From Saccharomycopsis fibuligera x Saccharomycopsis cf. fibuligera (lineage: Eukaryota; Ascomycota; Saccharomycetes; Ascoideales; Saccharomycopsidaceae), in NCBI GenBank assembly GCA_001936135.1, contig CP012819.1, positions 1,087,501 through 1,151,500 of the forward strand: a stretch of 64,000 bases of DNA, written 5' to 3'. Below, piece after piece: positions 34,971-46,383 of the stretch. Below the pieces are notes generated by a model. That model made no database searches, was not told the origin of the DNA, and saw only the letters and a program-made list of their open reading frames with translations. Position 1 is the stretch's first letter. Every line of letters begins with the position of its first letter. The translations under genes were made by a program, and so were the position numbers.

Positions 34971-37433
34971 CTTGGATGTGTTTTGTATTGCAAATAATGG
35001 GTGAGAAATGAAAATAAGCTAAAATGACTTATAATCTATAGAGAGGAAAAACTATTAAGTTTTATAGATTGATTTCCCACAGGTAACAGAGTAAGTTGCT
35101 GAGAACCAAAAAATGGGACGGGAAGGGGATAGTAATATGCAAAAACACGGTAGGACACGATGCCGGGACAGAAAGATTGACGTAGCCAGGTTTATCAAAT
35201 GACTGCAAATTCCTATTATTGTAAGATAATGTAGTGGCCACCAGGTATAAAAGAATTGCTTAGTGCGTAGGCGGGCGCAGAAAGGGCCGTGTTTGTTGAT
35301 TTGTGTAATTGGTTAATTAGTCCGTTTCGAAAAAAAGGGAACCTGAATCAAAAGTCTCTTGCCAAATAAGATGAGCGAGCAAGAGTGTGAAACAAGCGCA
35401 GCAGATATACAGGGAGTAACAGTGTACTTATATATGTGGAATAGCAAAAAAAGCAATAGCAAGAAATGCAAGTAAAAAGAAAGAAAAACAGGTCGGAAAA
35501 GAAACATAAGAAAAAAAAGAACATTTGAAAAAACAAAAAAAAAAAACAGTCCCTCCATTCCACACAACTCAACTGCTATTTTCTCCGCCTAATCGCCCCG
35601 TCGGTAACTGCCGCATCAGGCCATCTCCGTCTTATAACTTTGCGTTCAGCCGCTTGAAAACGCTTTGGAATGCGTATCTCTGTGGCAAAGTGCTAGTAGT
35701 TGGCTACAATAATAGCGTTGCATTGCAGTGGCAGGTGCAGGACCTGCAGCATTCTATGCTAGAAGTCTGCAACGGTGGCTACAATACGATAGCATCCGCC
35801 TCCCAGCTGGGAAGGCGTTGCCCAGGCGTTACTGCGCTCAGACGTTCTCATTGGCTGATCAGCTCTCTTCTTGTTGGTCCTTAATTTAACGGAGCGCTAT
35901 AATGCACTATGAAGCATTATGAAGCATTACGCAGTAGTAATATGCGCGTTTGTACTGTAGCCGTCTGTGGGAACCCACGCGGAAAACAAGGATTTTCTTT
36001 GTTAGGTGGGTTCCGGGTTCGAGGAACACAGTCAGAAATCAGCGCGATTTGATTTAACTCTTGCAAGTTACTTTGGTTTGTGGGCAAAGAAGGTCTCTGC
36101 TCCGCTCTGTGAATCAGCAATGGAATCGATGCGCTAGTGCCATTCTATAGGAACCATTTAGGTGCGGAAAGCTGGGCAGGGCGCATTTGTCAACCCAACC
36201 ACTGGAAAGGTATTTAGATTAGTCTGATCTCTGTGTTTGATATTTCATCCTTGCAATATATTATTTGTTGGCCATACTAATTGCAATTTGACAAGAGATC
36301 AGTCACTAGAAAGAAAACAGTATTATAAATAATTTTATCGTTTGAAATTTTTTATTCATAATATCGCCCCTATGATATTCGTTCCTAAAGATTTAAACAA
36401 TGCTTGAAAATAAGCATGCTTTATACAGTTATATTGGCGTAGCTACATAATTATAATGTACGGCGAATGAGCGAACGAGCAAGCGAGAAGTTTTCACAAC
36501 TTTAAAACGCCCTTAAAGACAACTTCTTCTAAAACAGAAGCCTATTTTTTTTTTTTTTCTGTTTGCAAATTGGGAATCGACTTCAGAATTGCTATCAGCC
36601 ATCTCTTTCCCCCCAGGTTATACGACATAAGTTGCTTCCGATTTAACATTCTGTTGCTCCTTAAAACACGTTGGTTAGCCGCGGCACATTAGTAAATGCC
36701 AGGAGTATTGAATCCTCTCTTTGTCTTCGAAACCAAGGCAGCGGGCAGACAGCTAACAACGACAAATAATTACTTGCTTACTAGAACACTCACTGCCGTT
36801 GTGACAACTGCCAAAATTGTAAATTGCAGAAAAGAATCGGAATTTTTGTGAGTATATTTTTTCGTCGCGGTTTCACTCAGTCGGGTATCTTTATAACTGC
36901 GGCTTGGGCGCCGCTCCATCTGAAACGGTGAAGGAAGGATCCGTAAGGGGGATAACAATATCAACGGAAGTAGTAACTAAATCTGCATCAGCTGACTTAA
37001 GCTAATCACGGTTCCATTTTTTTCTGAAAAGAGTTTTTTCCGAAAGCCCGTAGCATACAGCTTAGTTTTGAAAGACAACATTGCGTCTATAGGCATATTG
37101 ACGCAGACTATCAAAAGTCGGTTATTCTTACAAGGCTGTTATGTTGTTTTGAGCGTCGCTACAGCTCAGCTGCACCCAACATGACCTGTTGGACTTGAAG
37201 CCACTTTGGCTGGCATAAATGCCAGTTTCTTTCAACAAACAATTTACAGCCGAAGCTCGCTAATGTCGGTATTGCCATTTGAAAACTACTACGCCACTTT
37301 ATATTTATATATTCTATAGTCCCATCTCAGCCCAACTATATAAGCTGATAGCTAAGTCACGACGATTTGAAACCACATATAGACCTTATCTCTCGGCGGT
37401 CGCTGAATAAGCACTTCCCATAATGTGTATATC
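34971..37433. other. Long spacer upstream of the MFS transporter gene
   Basis: About 2.5 kb of DNA with no supported gene. It includes the transporter promoter and a strong inverted repeat near 35969-36014. Long upstream regions are common for stress-induced transporters; specific factor sites were not assigned. Confidence 0.6.
35969..36014. other. Inverted repeat able to form a hairpin
   Basis: GGGAACCCAC (35969-35978) faces GTGGGTTCC (36006-36014), with AACAA and TTTGTT also pairing inside the loop. A T-arm-like GGTTCGAGG sequence follows, but no tRNA acceptor or D-arm is present. It could be a structured RNA element, a factor-binding site or a mobile element remnant. Confidence 0.6.
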
Positions 37434-39083
37434 TCACATCAACAAAGCTGCATCTTCTGGTAACATCCCTTCAAACAACTTCCCATAACAGGGCGACAAT
37501 CGATCATTGAAATGATCATATGGATTCTGAGTATATAGCATCTCCCCGCAAATATTGCAAAACCGTGTAGCACATTTCAAACACTCCATTTTGTTACATC
37601 CATCAATTTTTTCAATAACCGCGGCACATCCAGGACATTTAACCAAATCACCACCAACTTCTTCCAAAAATTTCTCAAATTCTTTATCAGCCAAATACTG
37701 GCTAACTGCTTTTCTCATTGCCGCTCTACCGTAATATATTGCCAAGTTTGTACGAATCGGGGAATCTACCGCTGCATCCAAGTATTGTTCAACCACCTTA
37801 TTCAGAATTTCGGTAGCCACGTAGGAACAAGCATTGATTCTGCCGTGCCATGAGTGTCGGCACTGCGAACAGTAAGCAAACCGGCAATATGGGCATATTA
37901 TTAACCATTTTTTGAATGCCTCAGTTTCAAGATTGTAATAGTCTTCTTCATCAAAATTGTTAATGTCGTCTGCTTCTCCGGAAATTTGTTTCAATTCGTC
38001 AACAACAAAATGTTTGCTACAGGACAAACTTGGACACTTGCTAGTTTGTCCTGGAAAATAATGCTCGTATCTTTCAATCTTTCTTGCGTGAAACAATTCC
38101 TTGTATTTGCTGAACATTTGAACGTCATCTCCTAAACTCATCTCAATGAATTCATCACTCAATTGTGGACGCAATACTAGCCTTTTAATTTCTTTTAGCT
38201 CGCTTATCGTAATGTTGCGATTATTCAAATAAACATCACCTGCACTATACTTTTTTAAAATAGCTTGCTGCTTGTCATATTTTTTGACGCATTCGTAGTT
38301 TGGACAACAAATTTTTGACGCTTGATTGTTGTTGACTTGGCTAACTATATAATCTTTAAAACAACAACGACAGAAAACATGACCACAGTTGGGCACCTTT
38401 ACACAATCGCTACCTTTACGATCATCTTGGCAAATCTCGCATTCATAAGTCTCATTGCAAAATTGTTGCATAAGGGCGTCTTGGTCAAACTTCATCATTT
38501 TGACTGATAATTCTCTAGTCACCACTATGGGCACTGGTGATGATGACATTGATGATGATAAAGTTCCTTCGCCTAAATGAAAAAAATTCAACGCTTCGTC
38601 ATTCAATGAATCAATCATAGAATAAATGCAAATGTCTCGATAGTCCTCGTATATAGCCTTGATTTTATGTTCTAATTCACTGATCTTACTAGGCCATACC
38701 CAGTCAAACTTGCTGGAAAGTTCAATCAGTGGCGCTTCTTCATGTGGATATTTCTCGCCAAGCTGGAACTTAAATATCAAATGTGGAAAGTAAGTTAGTG
38801 GGATATCGTGATAATTTTCATGTTTTTCTGAAATCTTGGTGCGATCCACATGATGAGCATGATTATTGTTACCGTTGGTTTTGGGATCGTTGCCCATAAC
38901 TCTTATGCAGGCTGGAAACGATGGTCGCACCGAAATATACAACCTGCCTGAATAATTTGTAAAGTCAACTTCTAATTCGTCATAAATGGCTTTTAAAGAT
39001 TCAAGCTCCTGAAAGCGCACATCGTCATCACCAGCATTTGAAAAATCGTCTTCATATAACTCCGGCTGAGTAAGCACTGACAT
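37434..39083 (-). CDS. ITT1: RWD and RING-IBR-RING E3 ubiquitin ligase, Itt1-like
   Basis: A 549-residue RBR ubiquitin ligase resembling yeast Itt1, which binds translation termination factors eRF1 and eRF3. The N-terminal RWD domain begins FQELESLKAIYDELEVDF. RING1 contains CEICQDDRKGSDC and NCGHVFCRCC. The IBR region contains CPYCRFAYCSQCRHSWHG. RING2 has VKCPGCAAVIEKIDGC; its Cys at about residue 496, in DGCNKMEC, matches the catalytic cysteine that receives ubiquitin in this class. The frame extends to 39119 only through TTG; the ATG at 39083 is the start. It is divergent from GPI3. The family is certain; the ITT1 name rests on the RWD-RBR architecture. Confidence 0.9.
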   Translation of the reverse strand: MSVLTQPELYEDDFSNAGDDDVRFQELESLKAIYDELEVDFTNYSGRLYISVRPSFPACIRVMGNDPKTNGNNNHAHHVDRTKISEKHENYHDIPLTYFPHLIFKFQLGEKYPHEEAPLIELSSKFDWVWPSKISELEHKIKAIYEDYRDICIYSMIDSLNDEALNFFHLGEGTLSSSMSSSPVPIVVTRELSVKMMKFDQDALMQQFCNETYECEICQDDRKGSDCVKVPNCGHVFCRCCFKDYIVSQVNNNQASKICCPNYECVKKYDKQQAILKKYSAGDVYLNNRNITISELKEIKRLVLRPQLSDEFIEMSLGDDVQMFSKYKELFHARKIERYEHYFPGQTSKCPSLSCSKHFVVDELKQISGEADDINNFDEEDYYNLETEAFKKWLIICPYCRFAYCSQCRHSWHGRINACSYVATEILNKVVEQYLDAAVDSPIRTNLAIYYGRAAMRKAVSQYLADKEFEKFLEEVGGDLVKCPGCAAVIEKIDGCNKMECLKCATRFCNICGEMLYTQNPYDHFNDRLSPCYGKLFEGMLPEDAALLM

Positions 39084-39735
39084 TTTAGAATATGCACCTG
39101 AAAGTTTTTTATAATCCAATGTAATGATCCCTTCAAAAAAAAATAAAAAAAAAAAATAAAAATAAATAATATATGGATTTGCTTCTTGTTGTTAACTTTC
39201 CAGCCGCTTTTCTTTTCTCTGCTCTTTTTTTTTTTTTTTTTTTTTTTTTCTATTAAACCAGCTATTTTGAAAATGCAATACTGCCAGTTAGAAAATTTTT
39301 CAATACTCGCTTAAATTTAAGAGTATAAATTGTTGTTATCGGTGGCAGTTTTGACGTTTTTTATAAAGATTTCAAATCACGATGCTCTGCATTTTCCGAT
39401 GACTGGTGCCATTAGTCTGGGTCATTGGCCCTCGGCGAAAAAAGAAACAATTTTGTTAACACAGCGGTGTCCCGGATAGAACTATTTCTACATAGTAGGG
39501 TAATATATTTTAATGCTGATGTAGACAAGCATCCACGATTCTGGGACTCGGACACGGTGATTAATAGGATGATTAGCATGATTAGGGCAATGCTATTGCT
39601 ATTGGTATAAATAATATTAATTAATAAATAATATTTTTTTACCTCTTCAGTGGTTTCTTATAATCAAATAAAATGATACACGATAGTTTGCAGTAATAAA
39701 CCAAATAGCGCAAATAAACACATAAACCAACCACA

Positions 39736-41070
39736 ATGCCGTATAATATTGCAATGATCTCGGATTTCTTTTATCCTCAACCAGGAGGAGTAGAACTTCA
39801 CGTTTATCACTTATCGCAGAAACTCATTCAGCTTGGTCATTCCGTCATCATAATAACCCACGACTATGGCTCCCGTACTGGGATAAGGACATTAACTAAC
39901 GGCTTAAAAGTCTATTATGTGCCTTTTTTTGTACTTTATCGAGAATCCACATTTCCAACAGTTTTCTCTGCGTTTCCCATATTACGCAACATTTTCATTA
40001 GAGAAAACATTGAAATTGTTCATGGTCATGGCTCATTAAGTTCACTCTGTCATGAAGCAATATTCCATGCTCGTACAATGGGGATGAAGACATGTTTCAC
40101 AGATCATTCATTATTTGGCTTCGCTGATGCTGGCTCAATTTTGGGAAATAAAGTGCTTAAATTCACTCTAGCTGACGTTGGGCATGTCATTTGCGTTTCT
40201 CATACTTGCAAAGAAAACACAGTGCTTCGCGCATCAATTGACCCGTTGTCGGTTTCGGTTATCCCTAATGCTGTGGTGGCTGAAGATTTCAAACCAAGTA
40301 ATCGACAATTAAATGTACAAAAAAAAGGTCTTGATGATACAATTACCATCGTAGTGATTTCACGATTGTTCCCTAATAAAGGCGCTGATTTGCTCAGCGC
40401 CATCATCCCCAAAATTTGTGCACAAAATAAAAAAGTGAATTTCTTGATTGCCGGAGATGGTCCAAGATTCATAGACATGGATCAAATGATTGAAGGTCAT
40501 AGGTTGCAAAATCGGGTGAAGCTTATTGGTAGCATACGGCATGAAGAAGTCAGAGATATAATGGTCCAAGGAGACATATATTTACATGCGTCACTTACTG
40601 AAGCATTTGGCACAGTGCTTGTGGAAGCAGCCAGTTGCGGATTGTTAGTGGTGACTACTAGAGTTGGGGGCATTCCCGAAGTTTTACCTAATCATATGAC
40701 AGTCTTTGCCAATCCTTCAGTTGAATCACTTACAAAAAACACTCTTAGAGCCATTAAATTGATTGAGACAAAAAGTGTCAACACTTCTAGTTTTCATGAA
40801 GAAATCAGCAAATTATATGGCTGGATGGATGTTGCTAAACGTACCGAAAATGTCTATAACCATTTAGACTTAGCAAAATTGAATAAGCCATTGATTTATA
40901 AATTGAAGAAACTTTACTTGAAAGGTCCATGGGCTGGTAAATTGTATGTGTTGTGTATGGTGGTGGATATCTTCATTTATTGGGTGTTGGAATTTTGGTT
41001 TCCTAGAGATAATATAGATAGAGTGCGACATTGGCCTAAACGACCAGGTGAGAGGCCAGAAATTGCGTGA
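39736..41070 (+). CDS. SPT14: GPI-anchor GlcNAc transferase catalytic subunit (PIG-A)
   Basis: A 444-residue GT4-family glycosyltransferase, the ortholog of Spt14/Gpi3. It transfers GlcNAc from UDP-GlcNAc to phosphatidylinositol on the cytosolic face of the ER, the first step of GPI anchor synthesis. The start [20 protein letters not shown] is the conserved PIG-A N terminus. The donor-binding E-x7-E motif lies in [19 protein letters not shown] (about residues 290-308). A single hydrophobic helix near 410-430 ([20 protein letters not shown]) anchors the protein in the ER, with a short basic lumenal tail. The length matches the family. No abnormality is seen. Confidence 0.97.
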   Translation: MPYNIAMISDFFYPQPGGVELHVYHLSQKLIQLGHSVIIITHDYGSRTGIRTLTNGLKVYYVPFFVLYRESTFPTVFSAFPILRNIFIRENIEIVHGHGSLSSLCHEAIFHARTMGMKTCFTDHSLFGFADAGSILGNKVLKFTLADVGHVICVSHTCKENTVLRASIDPLSVSVIPNAVVAEDFKPSNRQLNVQKKGLDDTITIVVISRLFPNKGADLLSAIIPKICAQNKKVNFLIAGDGPRFIDMDQMIEGHRLQNRVKLIGSIRHEEVRDIMVQGDIYLHASLTEAFGTVLVEAASCGLLVVTTRVGGIPEVLPNHMTVFANPSVESLTKNTLRAIKLIETKSVNTSSFHEEISKLYGWMDVAKRTENVYNHLDLAKLNKPLIYKLKKLYLKGPWAGKLYVLCMVVDIFIYWVLEFWFPRDNIDRVRHWPKRPGERPEIA

Positions 41071-41567
41071 TTTTTTTAGCTCTTATAAATAACAGCAATG
41101 CTACACCCATATTTATCAGTTATATTGGTTTACGAAGTTGTTGTAGGCCTTTGGTTTTCTACTGATGACTTCGTATTCATGTTGAGCTCTTCCAGTTACC
41201 CGTTGCGTAGTCCTCCCCTAGCGCGACGCGTCCCGCTTGAATATTCTTTTTGGAAGCATCATGAAGAAAATAGAACACTAGAAATCGCACACACACAAAG
41301 AACCAATGAAGGGGATATATCTATCAAGACTACTTATTTGAAAACTATTTTCATTAGTCATCTAGACACACCTTGGAGAGTTTATTATTAGATTGAGGTT
41401 TTATAATCAACTCAGAAAATCATCACATATTTAGCCGCTGAAATCCGATCTACTAGTAGTTCCATTGAAGATCATCACAAACCCATAAACATATAACTAC
41501 AGAAAACCATATAAATACAGGAAACTTCTCCACCAACCAGAGTGAAGTCACCACTACACAAAGAGTA
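41071..41567. other. SPT14-CDC31 intergenic region
   Basis: About 500 bp between two plus-strand genes, expected to hold the SPT14 terminator and CDC31 promoter. A 97-codon ATG frame (41098-41391) starts 28 bp after SPT14 but has no recognisable domain; it is not accepted as a gene. Confidence 0.6.
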
Positions 41568-42149
41568 ATGAGTAATTTCAGATCCACGCAGAATAGCCTT
41601 TTAGCTTCAAAACAGCATCCACAGCCGCCCCAATCACAACACCAAAACCAGCATAAGCTGTCAGTAGTCGACCCAACGGCGGCGTTATCTACTATGAATG
41701 TTGAATCTCAACTTCTCGAAGAGCAAAAGCAAGAAATTCGGGAAGCGTTCCATTTATTTGATATGAATAATGATGGATATTTAGATTATCATGAATGCAA
41801 AGTAGCAATGCGAGCTCTTGGGTTTGAATTCTCCAAAAGTGAGATTCTTTCAATAATAAAAGAATACGATGCCGATAATTTGAATTTGATCAAGTATACT
41901 GATTTCTTCAACGTTATGGGAGTAAAAATTTTAGAACGGAATCCTTTGGATGAAATAAAGAGAGCTTTCAAATTATTTGATGAAGATGGCACAGGGAAAA
42001 TTAGTTTGAGGAATTTACGAAGAATTAGTAGGGAATTGGGAGAAAATTTGAGTGATGATGAGCTTAGAGCAATGATTAATGAATTTGATTTGGATGAGGA
42101 TGGAGAGATCAATGAAGAAGAGTTTATTAAAATATGTACTGAGCATTGA
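41568..42149 (+). CDS. CDC31: Centrin
   Basis: A 193-residue ortholog of Cdc31, the centrin of the spindle pole body half-bridge, where it binds Sfi1 and Kar1 during duplication; it also acts with the Sac3 mRNA export complex. A Gln/His-rich N-terminal tail (1-45) precedes four EF hands at about 65-76 ([12 protein letters not shown], canonical), 101-112 ([12 protein letters not shown], lacks key ligands), 138-149 ([12 protein letters not shown]) and 174-185 ([12 protein letters not shown], canonical). The tail is longer than in yeast Cdc31 (161 residues) and has the only CTG codon noticed in the gene, at residue 31. Confidence 0.95.
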   Translation: MSNFRSTQNSLLASKQHPQPPQSQHQNQHKLSVVDPTAALSTMNVESQLLEEQKQEIREAFHLFDMNNDGYLDYHECKVAMRALGFEFSKSEILSIIKEYDADNLNLIKYTDFFNVMGVKILERNPLDEIKRAFKLFDEDGTGKISLRNLRRISRELGENLSDDELRAMINEFDLDEDGEINEEEFIKICTEH

Positions 42150-42560
42150 AGCGCATTTGATGTATGTAGGGAAATTATAAATTGTTTAATGGAAGTTTTT
42201 TAGGCCATAATGTTTGTACTTGATAATCGTATAGAGAAAGATGAAACTTATTAATTTTTTATAGTTTTATTAAAGTCTTCGTGTTTAACTAAGGTGTGTA
42301 TACTTAGATTACAGAAAAGAGTGACGCCTTATCTTTTAGTTGGCTTTATTTTATAAACTTTATTCAATAGACTTTAAACTGCCATGAAATATGAAGCAAT
42401 AAGTCTAGAATATAGGTACAAAAGATAGTTTATCGAAATGTCTCATTTTCCTTTCTTCCTCTCTATAACTACAAAACCACTCAAAATAACAATTATATCT
42501 ATTACCTAAATTGATATATATACACGTAAAAACAACAGCTAGAAATCAAATTACACCTAA

Positions 42561-43445
42561 TCAATTAATCCCCAACGTCTTTTTCTGAACCTCTATGTAA
42601 TTCTTAACCTTACCACCAATGAAGTCCTTCAAATCTGGAGTTAATTTATTGTGGCCTTGTTTCTTCTTTGCTTCCAATTCTTCCAAGTAAGCTTTCTTCA
42701 CTGAAGAAAGTGGCATTTCTGGTGCCACAAATTTGTTCAAATGTCTTTGTTCAAACACACCTCTTCTGTACTTGCTCTTTGGATTTCTAATGGTGCCTAA
42801 TGCCGCTTCAGGAATTTGGTTATGCACTACTGAATCAACAAAATAAGTTCTTTCAGAATTGACATCCTGGTTAGCAGCAGCACTCTTGTCAGATTTTTCT
42901 TCAGGTACTGGCCATGGCAAATAGTATGTTTCACCTTTATGTTTAACCACTCTAGTTGGCAAATATGCTTGATGATCCTTATTGAAATGTCTTCCTCTAA
43001 ATTCAAATTTATGAACTACTACATCTTTAGCAGCACCACTGGTTTCATCTTGAATCTTAGCCACCAATTTCACATCATCAATACTAACACTCATTGGAAT
43101 ATCGTTGATATATCCGGTACTTCCAGCATTCCAGTGAAATTTAGGCACCACTGCTTTTTTAACAGGACTATCTTCCAAGACTAACTTGTTTTCCACTTGA
43201 CTGAAAGATATCACTTTAGAAATTTTGCCCTTATTTTCACCCTTAGTGATAAGAACCCTATCACCTGGGAAAAATTTCCACTGGTCATACTCAGTAAACC
43301 TGTCTTCTTCTTGAACCGGATCAAAAAGATTATCGAGAGGAATGCTCACTTCTTTTCTCAATCTTTCAGCATTTGGAAGAGCAGTAGGTCTTAACTTTTG
43401 TCCAGTTTTTAAGAATCTGCCACCAGCTTTGGAAATGGTGGACAT
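42561..43445 (-). CDS. MRPL40: Mitochondrial large-subunit ribosomal protein uL24m
   Basis: A 294-residue ortholog of yeast Mrpl40 (297 residues), a component of the 54S mitochondrial ribosomal subunit near the exit tunnel. The KOW motif appears as FFPGDRVLITKGENKGKISKVISF (residues about 66-89 after the corrected start). The first 20 residues are basic and lack acids, as for an import signal. The frame continues to 43523 through TTG, but the ATG at 43445 gives the expected N terminus MSTISKAGGRFLK. The spacer to CDC31, on the opposite strand, has only convergent 3' sequences. Confidence 0.92.
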   Translation of the reverse strand: MSTISKAGGRFLKTGQKLRPTALPNAERLRKEVSIPLDNLFDPVQEEDRFTEYDQWKFFPGDRVLITKGENKGKISKVISFSQVENKLVLEDSPVKKAVVPKFHWNAGSTGYINDIPMSVSIDDVKLVAKIQDETSGAAKDVVVHKFEFRGRHFNKDHQAYLPTRVVKHKGETYYLPWPVPEEKSDKSAAANQDVNSERTYFVDSVVHNQIPEAALGTIRNPKSKYRRGVFEQRHLNKFVAPEMPLSSVKKAYLEELEAKKKQGHNKLTPDLKDFIGGKVKNYIEVQKKTLGIN

Positions 43446-43984
43446 GATGAGTTGATTTTTGCGAGCAGGGAAGTTAGCAGTGAGTGAAGCTTTGACCTGG
43501 AGAGATAATTCCAAATTTATCAATTCTAATACTTTGGCTCTCTGTTGAGCATATTCTTTTTTTTTCTTCTTTTTCCTGTCTATGGCTATTTTTTTTTCGA
43601 CTGATTTTTCGAGCGCTTGATATTATGTAAGCTGGTAGGGTAAACTGGCAATATCACAATGCTACATTATACACTTTCAAACAGATAAGACCCAACATTA
43701 GCTACATGAATGCTATTACTGCGCTAGTTTGTGAGTTTAGCATAAGTTCGAAGTTCAAAAGGCTGTAAATTGTAAGCATTTTCTCATTTTTTGAGTTCCG
43801 ATAACGCTATATCTCTAGCTTGCGCTCCCGGTAATTTTCCAAACTGCAAATCGAGCCATGAAAGTACATTATTAATTGTTTAATTAATTAAAAAGAAACA
43901 ATGTATACGAAGAGTTTATTAGACTACATATAAAAGCTTTTACAAAAAATTTTTTTTAAATGTTCCGAAGGTCTGTACTTCCTT

Positions 43985-44479
43985 TCAAAGGCTCTCGTTT
44001 TCCGGTACCAATTTCCCCACAACTGGGTATTTTCTCTTGAACAATGCTTCCCAGTCATCCAATGCTTTAATTTCATCAGCAGACAAATCTTTCAAATCAT
44101 CAATAGGTTCATCAAAATTTCTTAACACGTCAAATTCAAAAGAATTTTTAGCTAACCCTCTAGAAGCATCATGGCCAGCAAAATTAGTGTATGGTCCACT
44201 TGGTCCATAGAAGCTTCTGGCTTCGGAGACATCATATACGGTTCCTTTAACAGCAATGAAGATTTCTTTTTCGTCATGTCCATTATATTGTGACAATTGA
44301 CGTGGGGTAAAGTCTCCTTCGACAACTGCTTTCTTTTTTTCTGATTTGGAGACTCCTGAGTTTGAAATTGATGATGCTGCTGATTTGGAATGAGGTTTCC
44401 GTTTGTACGATGGAAATAGCGCGGCTTTGACAATGTAGCCGGTTATTAAGAGCAAGGCGATTAGCACAATGGCGTTCAT
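43985..44479 (-). CDS. DAP1: Membrane-associated progesterone receptor family heme protein Dap1
   Basis: A 164-residue ortholog of Dap1, a cytochrome b5-like heme protein that supports the P450 Erg11 in ergosterol synthesis and influences azole and DNA-damage sensitivity. A hydrophobic N-terminal helix (residues 2-20) anchors it in the ER or endosomes. The heme domain starts at [12 protein letters not shown] and contains [13 protein letters not shown] and the FYGPSGPY segment, in which family tyrosines ligate heme, followed by [11 protein letters not shown]. The frame extends to an upstream ATG at 44593, adding 38 residues; the inner ATG at 44479 is preferred since it starts the membrane helix and gives a length near the yeast protein. 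It is divergent from ATG27. Confidence 0.93.
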   Translation of the reverse strand: MNAIVLIALLLITGYIVKAALFPSYKRKPHSKSAASSISNSGVSKSEKKKAVVEGDFTPRQLSQYNGHDEKEIFIAVKGTVYDVSEARSFYGPSGPYTNFAGHDASRGLAKNSFEFDVLRNFDEPIDDLKDLSADEIKALDDWEALFKRKYPVVGKLVPENESL

Positions 44480-45043
44480 TTTGAGATCCTGGAGGCGCGA
44501 AGTGTAATTTTTGTGGTTATATTGTAAAGTGGCGGTAGTTATTTCAGGAGTCGAAGAAGCATGAGTGAAGTGTAGTTGCACAAAGTTTGGCATTGTGTGA
44601 GTTTTGCCTTTGGTTATACGAGGAAAACAACACGAAAAAGTCTGCTGACAAGCTCACACGCAACGCAACACACTCGACTCAGCACTTCATCCTAGCTTCT
44701 CAGCACCGCACCACACATTCCAACTGTTTTCACTTTTCACCTTGCTTTGCTTATTAGCAAAAAATACCGGTCTACCTTTACTCATTAAATTGAGCTCCAA
44801 TCTTGTACAAACCTCTTGATGACAAGCATTCTATGTTATGATATAATCATGTTCATATGATTCTCGCATAGTCTTGCATACATACTTGATAACTCTCCGT
44901 TTCACCATTAAAAATATCGCGAACCGCCCAGACAGCACACAACAGTAATAAGCTGTTCGATTTGCCTCTTCTTGTCCCACTGCCAGCGCAAGCAACTCAC
45001 AGCAGAAGCGAATCAAAGCAAAACTGATCAAAATTTTAGCAGA

Positions 45044-45958
45044 ATGCATCTCTCCAATATAGCGGCCATTGCGGCTATTGTGTGTGCATCCTTTTCTTTG
45101 GCCTTTGACTGTTCCAGTAAAGAGCTTCAAGAATTCAACTTTGAAAACCTCAAGGGAGTCCACGCCATATCATTTTTAGAGAATACGCCGCCTTCTGAAT
45201 TTGAGCTCAAATGGTACATCAACGTCTGCGGCTCTTTGGGTCTGTCAAAAACCAAAAACAACTATCCAGACGTTACCGAAGTATGTCAAAAGGATTCACA
45301 AATCTGTGGAGTGAAGTATCTCAAATTACCGGGGCAAAAGGAACCTTTAAGAACAGAAATCATTGATATTGCAGATTCATTGCGTCCAGAAATCAGCGTC
45401 AACAAGGAGTTCCCAAACCCAAATAAACAAGATCAGAACACCACCGCTATCAATGTCAAACTAAGTGGCACTAAATGGGGTTCAAGAACAATTAGCAGTA
45501 GTATAAACTTTATCTGCGACAGCAATGTGAATGACGATCCAAAGAATGATAAAGATAACATAAAACTCAAAAAATGGGATAATACTGACTTGGAAATTGA
45601 ATGGTACTCGTCTACTATATGTGCAAAGGATGATAACAAAAAGCCAGACGATGGCAATAAGAAACCAAATGAGGACAAGAAGCCAAACAATGATAACAAA
45701 GGCTCTTCATCATTTTTCTTCGGGTTTCTCAAATTCATGGTTAATCTTTTTTTTGTTGTTGTTTTCCTCTACATTATTGGTGCCATTTACTTGTTTATTT
45801 CTGGAAGAGGTGGCACTGGTTTGAGTTTCAGAGATACCATTGACGAAGTCACCCAGTTCTTGGTGGATATTGGTAGAAGCGTTCCTGGGTTCATTAAAGA
45901 AATATTAGAGAAATTTTTTGGCAACAGTGCGTCTAGAGGCGGGTACAGTGCTGTATGA
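45044..45958 (+). CDS. ATG27: Autophagy membrane protein Atg27
   Basis: A 304-residue type I membrane protein that cycles between Golgi, endosomes and vacuole and helps Atg9 trafficking in autophagy and the Cvt pathway. Residues 1-21 are a signal peptide. The lumenal part carries paired cysteines in a mannose-6-phosphate-receptor-like domain. A Lys/Pro/Asp/Asn-rich linker (about 200-224) precedes one membrane helix (about 226-256). The cytosolic tail ends RGGYSAV, and YSAV matches the C-terminal tyrosine sorting signal of Atg27. The longest frame starts at a TTG (44972); the ATG at 45044 directly begins the signal peptide. Confidence 0.93.
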   Translation: MHLSNIAAIAAIVCASFSLAFDCSSKELQEFNFENLKGVHAISFLENTPPSEFELKWYINVCGSLGLSKTKNNYPDVTEVCQKDSQICGVKYLKLPGQKEPLRTEIIDIADSLRPEISVNKEFPNPNKQDQNTTAINVKLSGTKWGSRTISSSINFICDSNVNDDPKNDKDNIKLKKWDNTDLEIEWYSSTICAKDDNKKPDDGNKKPNEDKKPNNDNKGSSSFFFGFLKFMVNLFFVVVFLYIIGAIYLFISGRGGTGLSFRDTIDEVTQFLVDIGRSVPGFIKEILEKFFGNSASRGGYSAV

Positions 45959-46194
45959 GCTTTTCCATTCACTTTCCTGCTACAATTACGTTTTATTTTG
46001 CTTGTTTTTGTTCTCACTTCTACTAATAATAACTTTGGTTTTGATGTCTTGTGTTGTATTTATTAGACAGCATAATAGTAGACCGTGTGGCTGGTGTCCA
46101 TGAATTTTATAAAGTGCGTTTAGTTATTTTGAAGTGTACCGCCTCCCCACCACACACATTTATATATAGGCGGGTAATAGATAAAGCTCCTAAA

Positions 46195-46208
46195 ACACCC
46201 GTACATCC
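46195..46208 (+). promoter_or_regulatory. Rap1-type site upstream of RPL3
   Basis: ACACCCGTACATCC lies about 176 bp upstream of the RPL3 ATG and matches the Saccharomyces Rap1 consensus (ACACCCRYACAYM). The position is typical of ribosomal protein gene activator sites. Binding is not shown; in Candida albicans these genes are instead thought to use Tbf1 and Cbf1. Confidence 0.55.
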
Positions 46209-46383
46209 CAAGCAGAAAAATTTTTGTTTCGTCCACTTGCCGCGAGGAGTGAAAATTTTGTCGTATATAAAATTTCAATTCCCAGGTTTTTTTTAAACGC
46301 TATATTTAATAAACTTGAATTTTTTTTTCTCTTCTTTTCTTCCCTAAATTTACACTAATACCAAACCACATCGACAATTAACA

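Noticed and set aside
36006-36026. Possible tRNA T-arm (GGGTTCGAGG)
   Set aside because: The stem-loop register is wrong for a T-arm and no other tRNA arms are found nearby.
41098-41391. 97-codon ATG frame between SPT14 and CDC31
   Set aside because: No domain, no codon bias, and it fills the expected terminator and promoter region.
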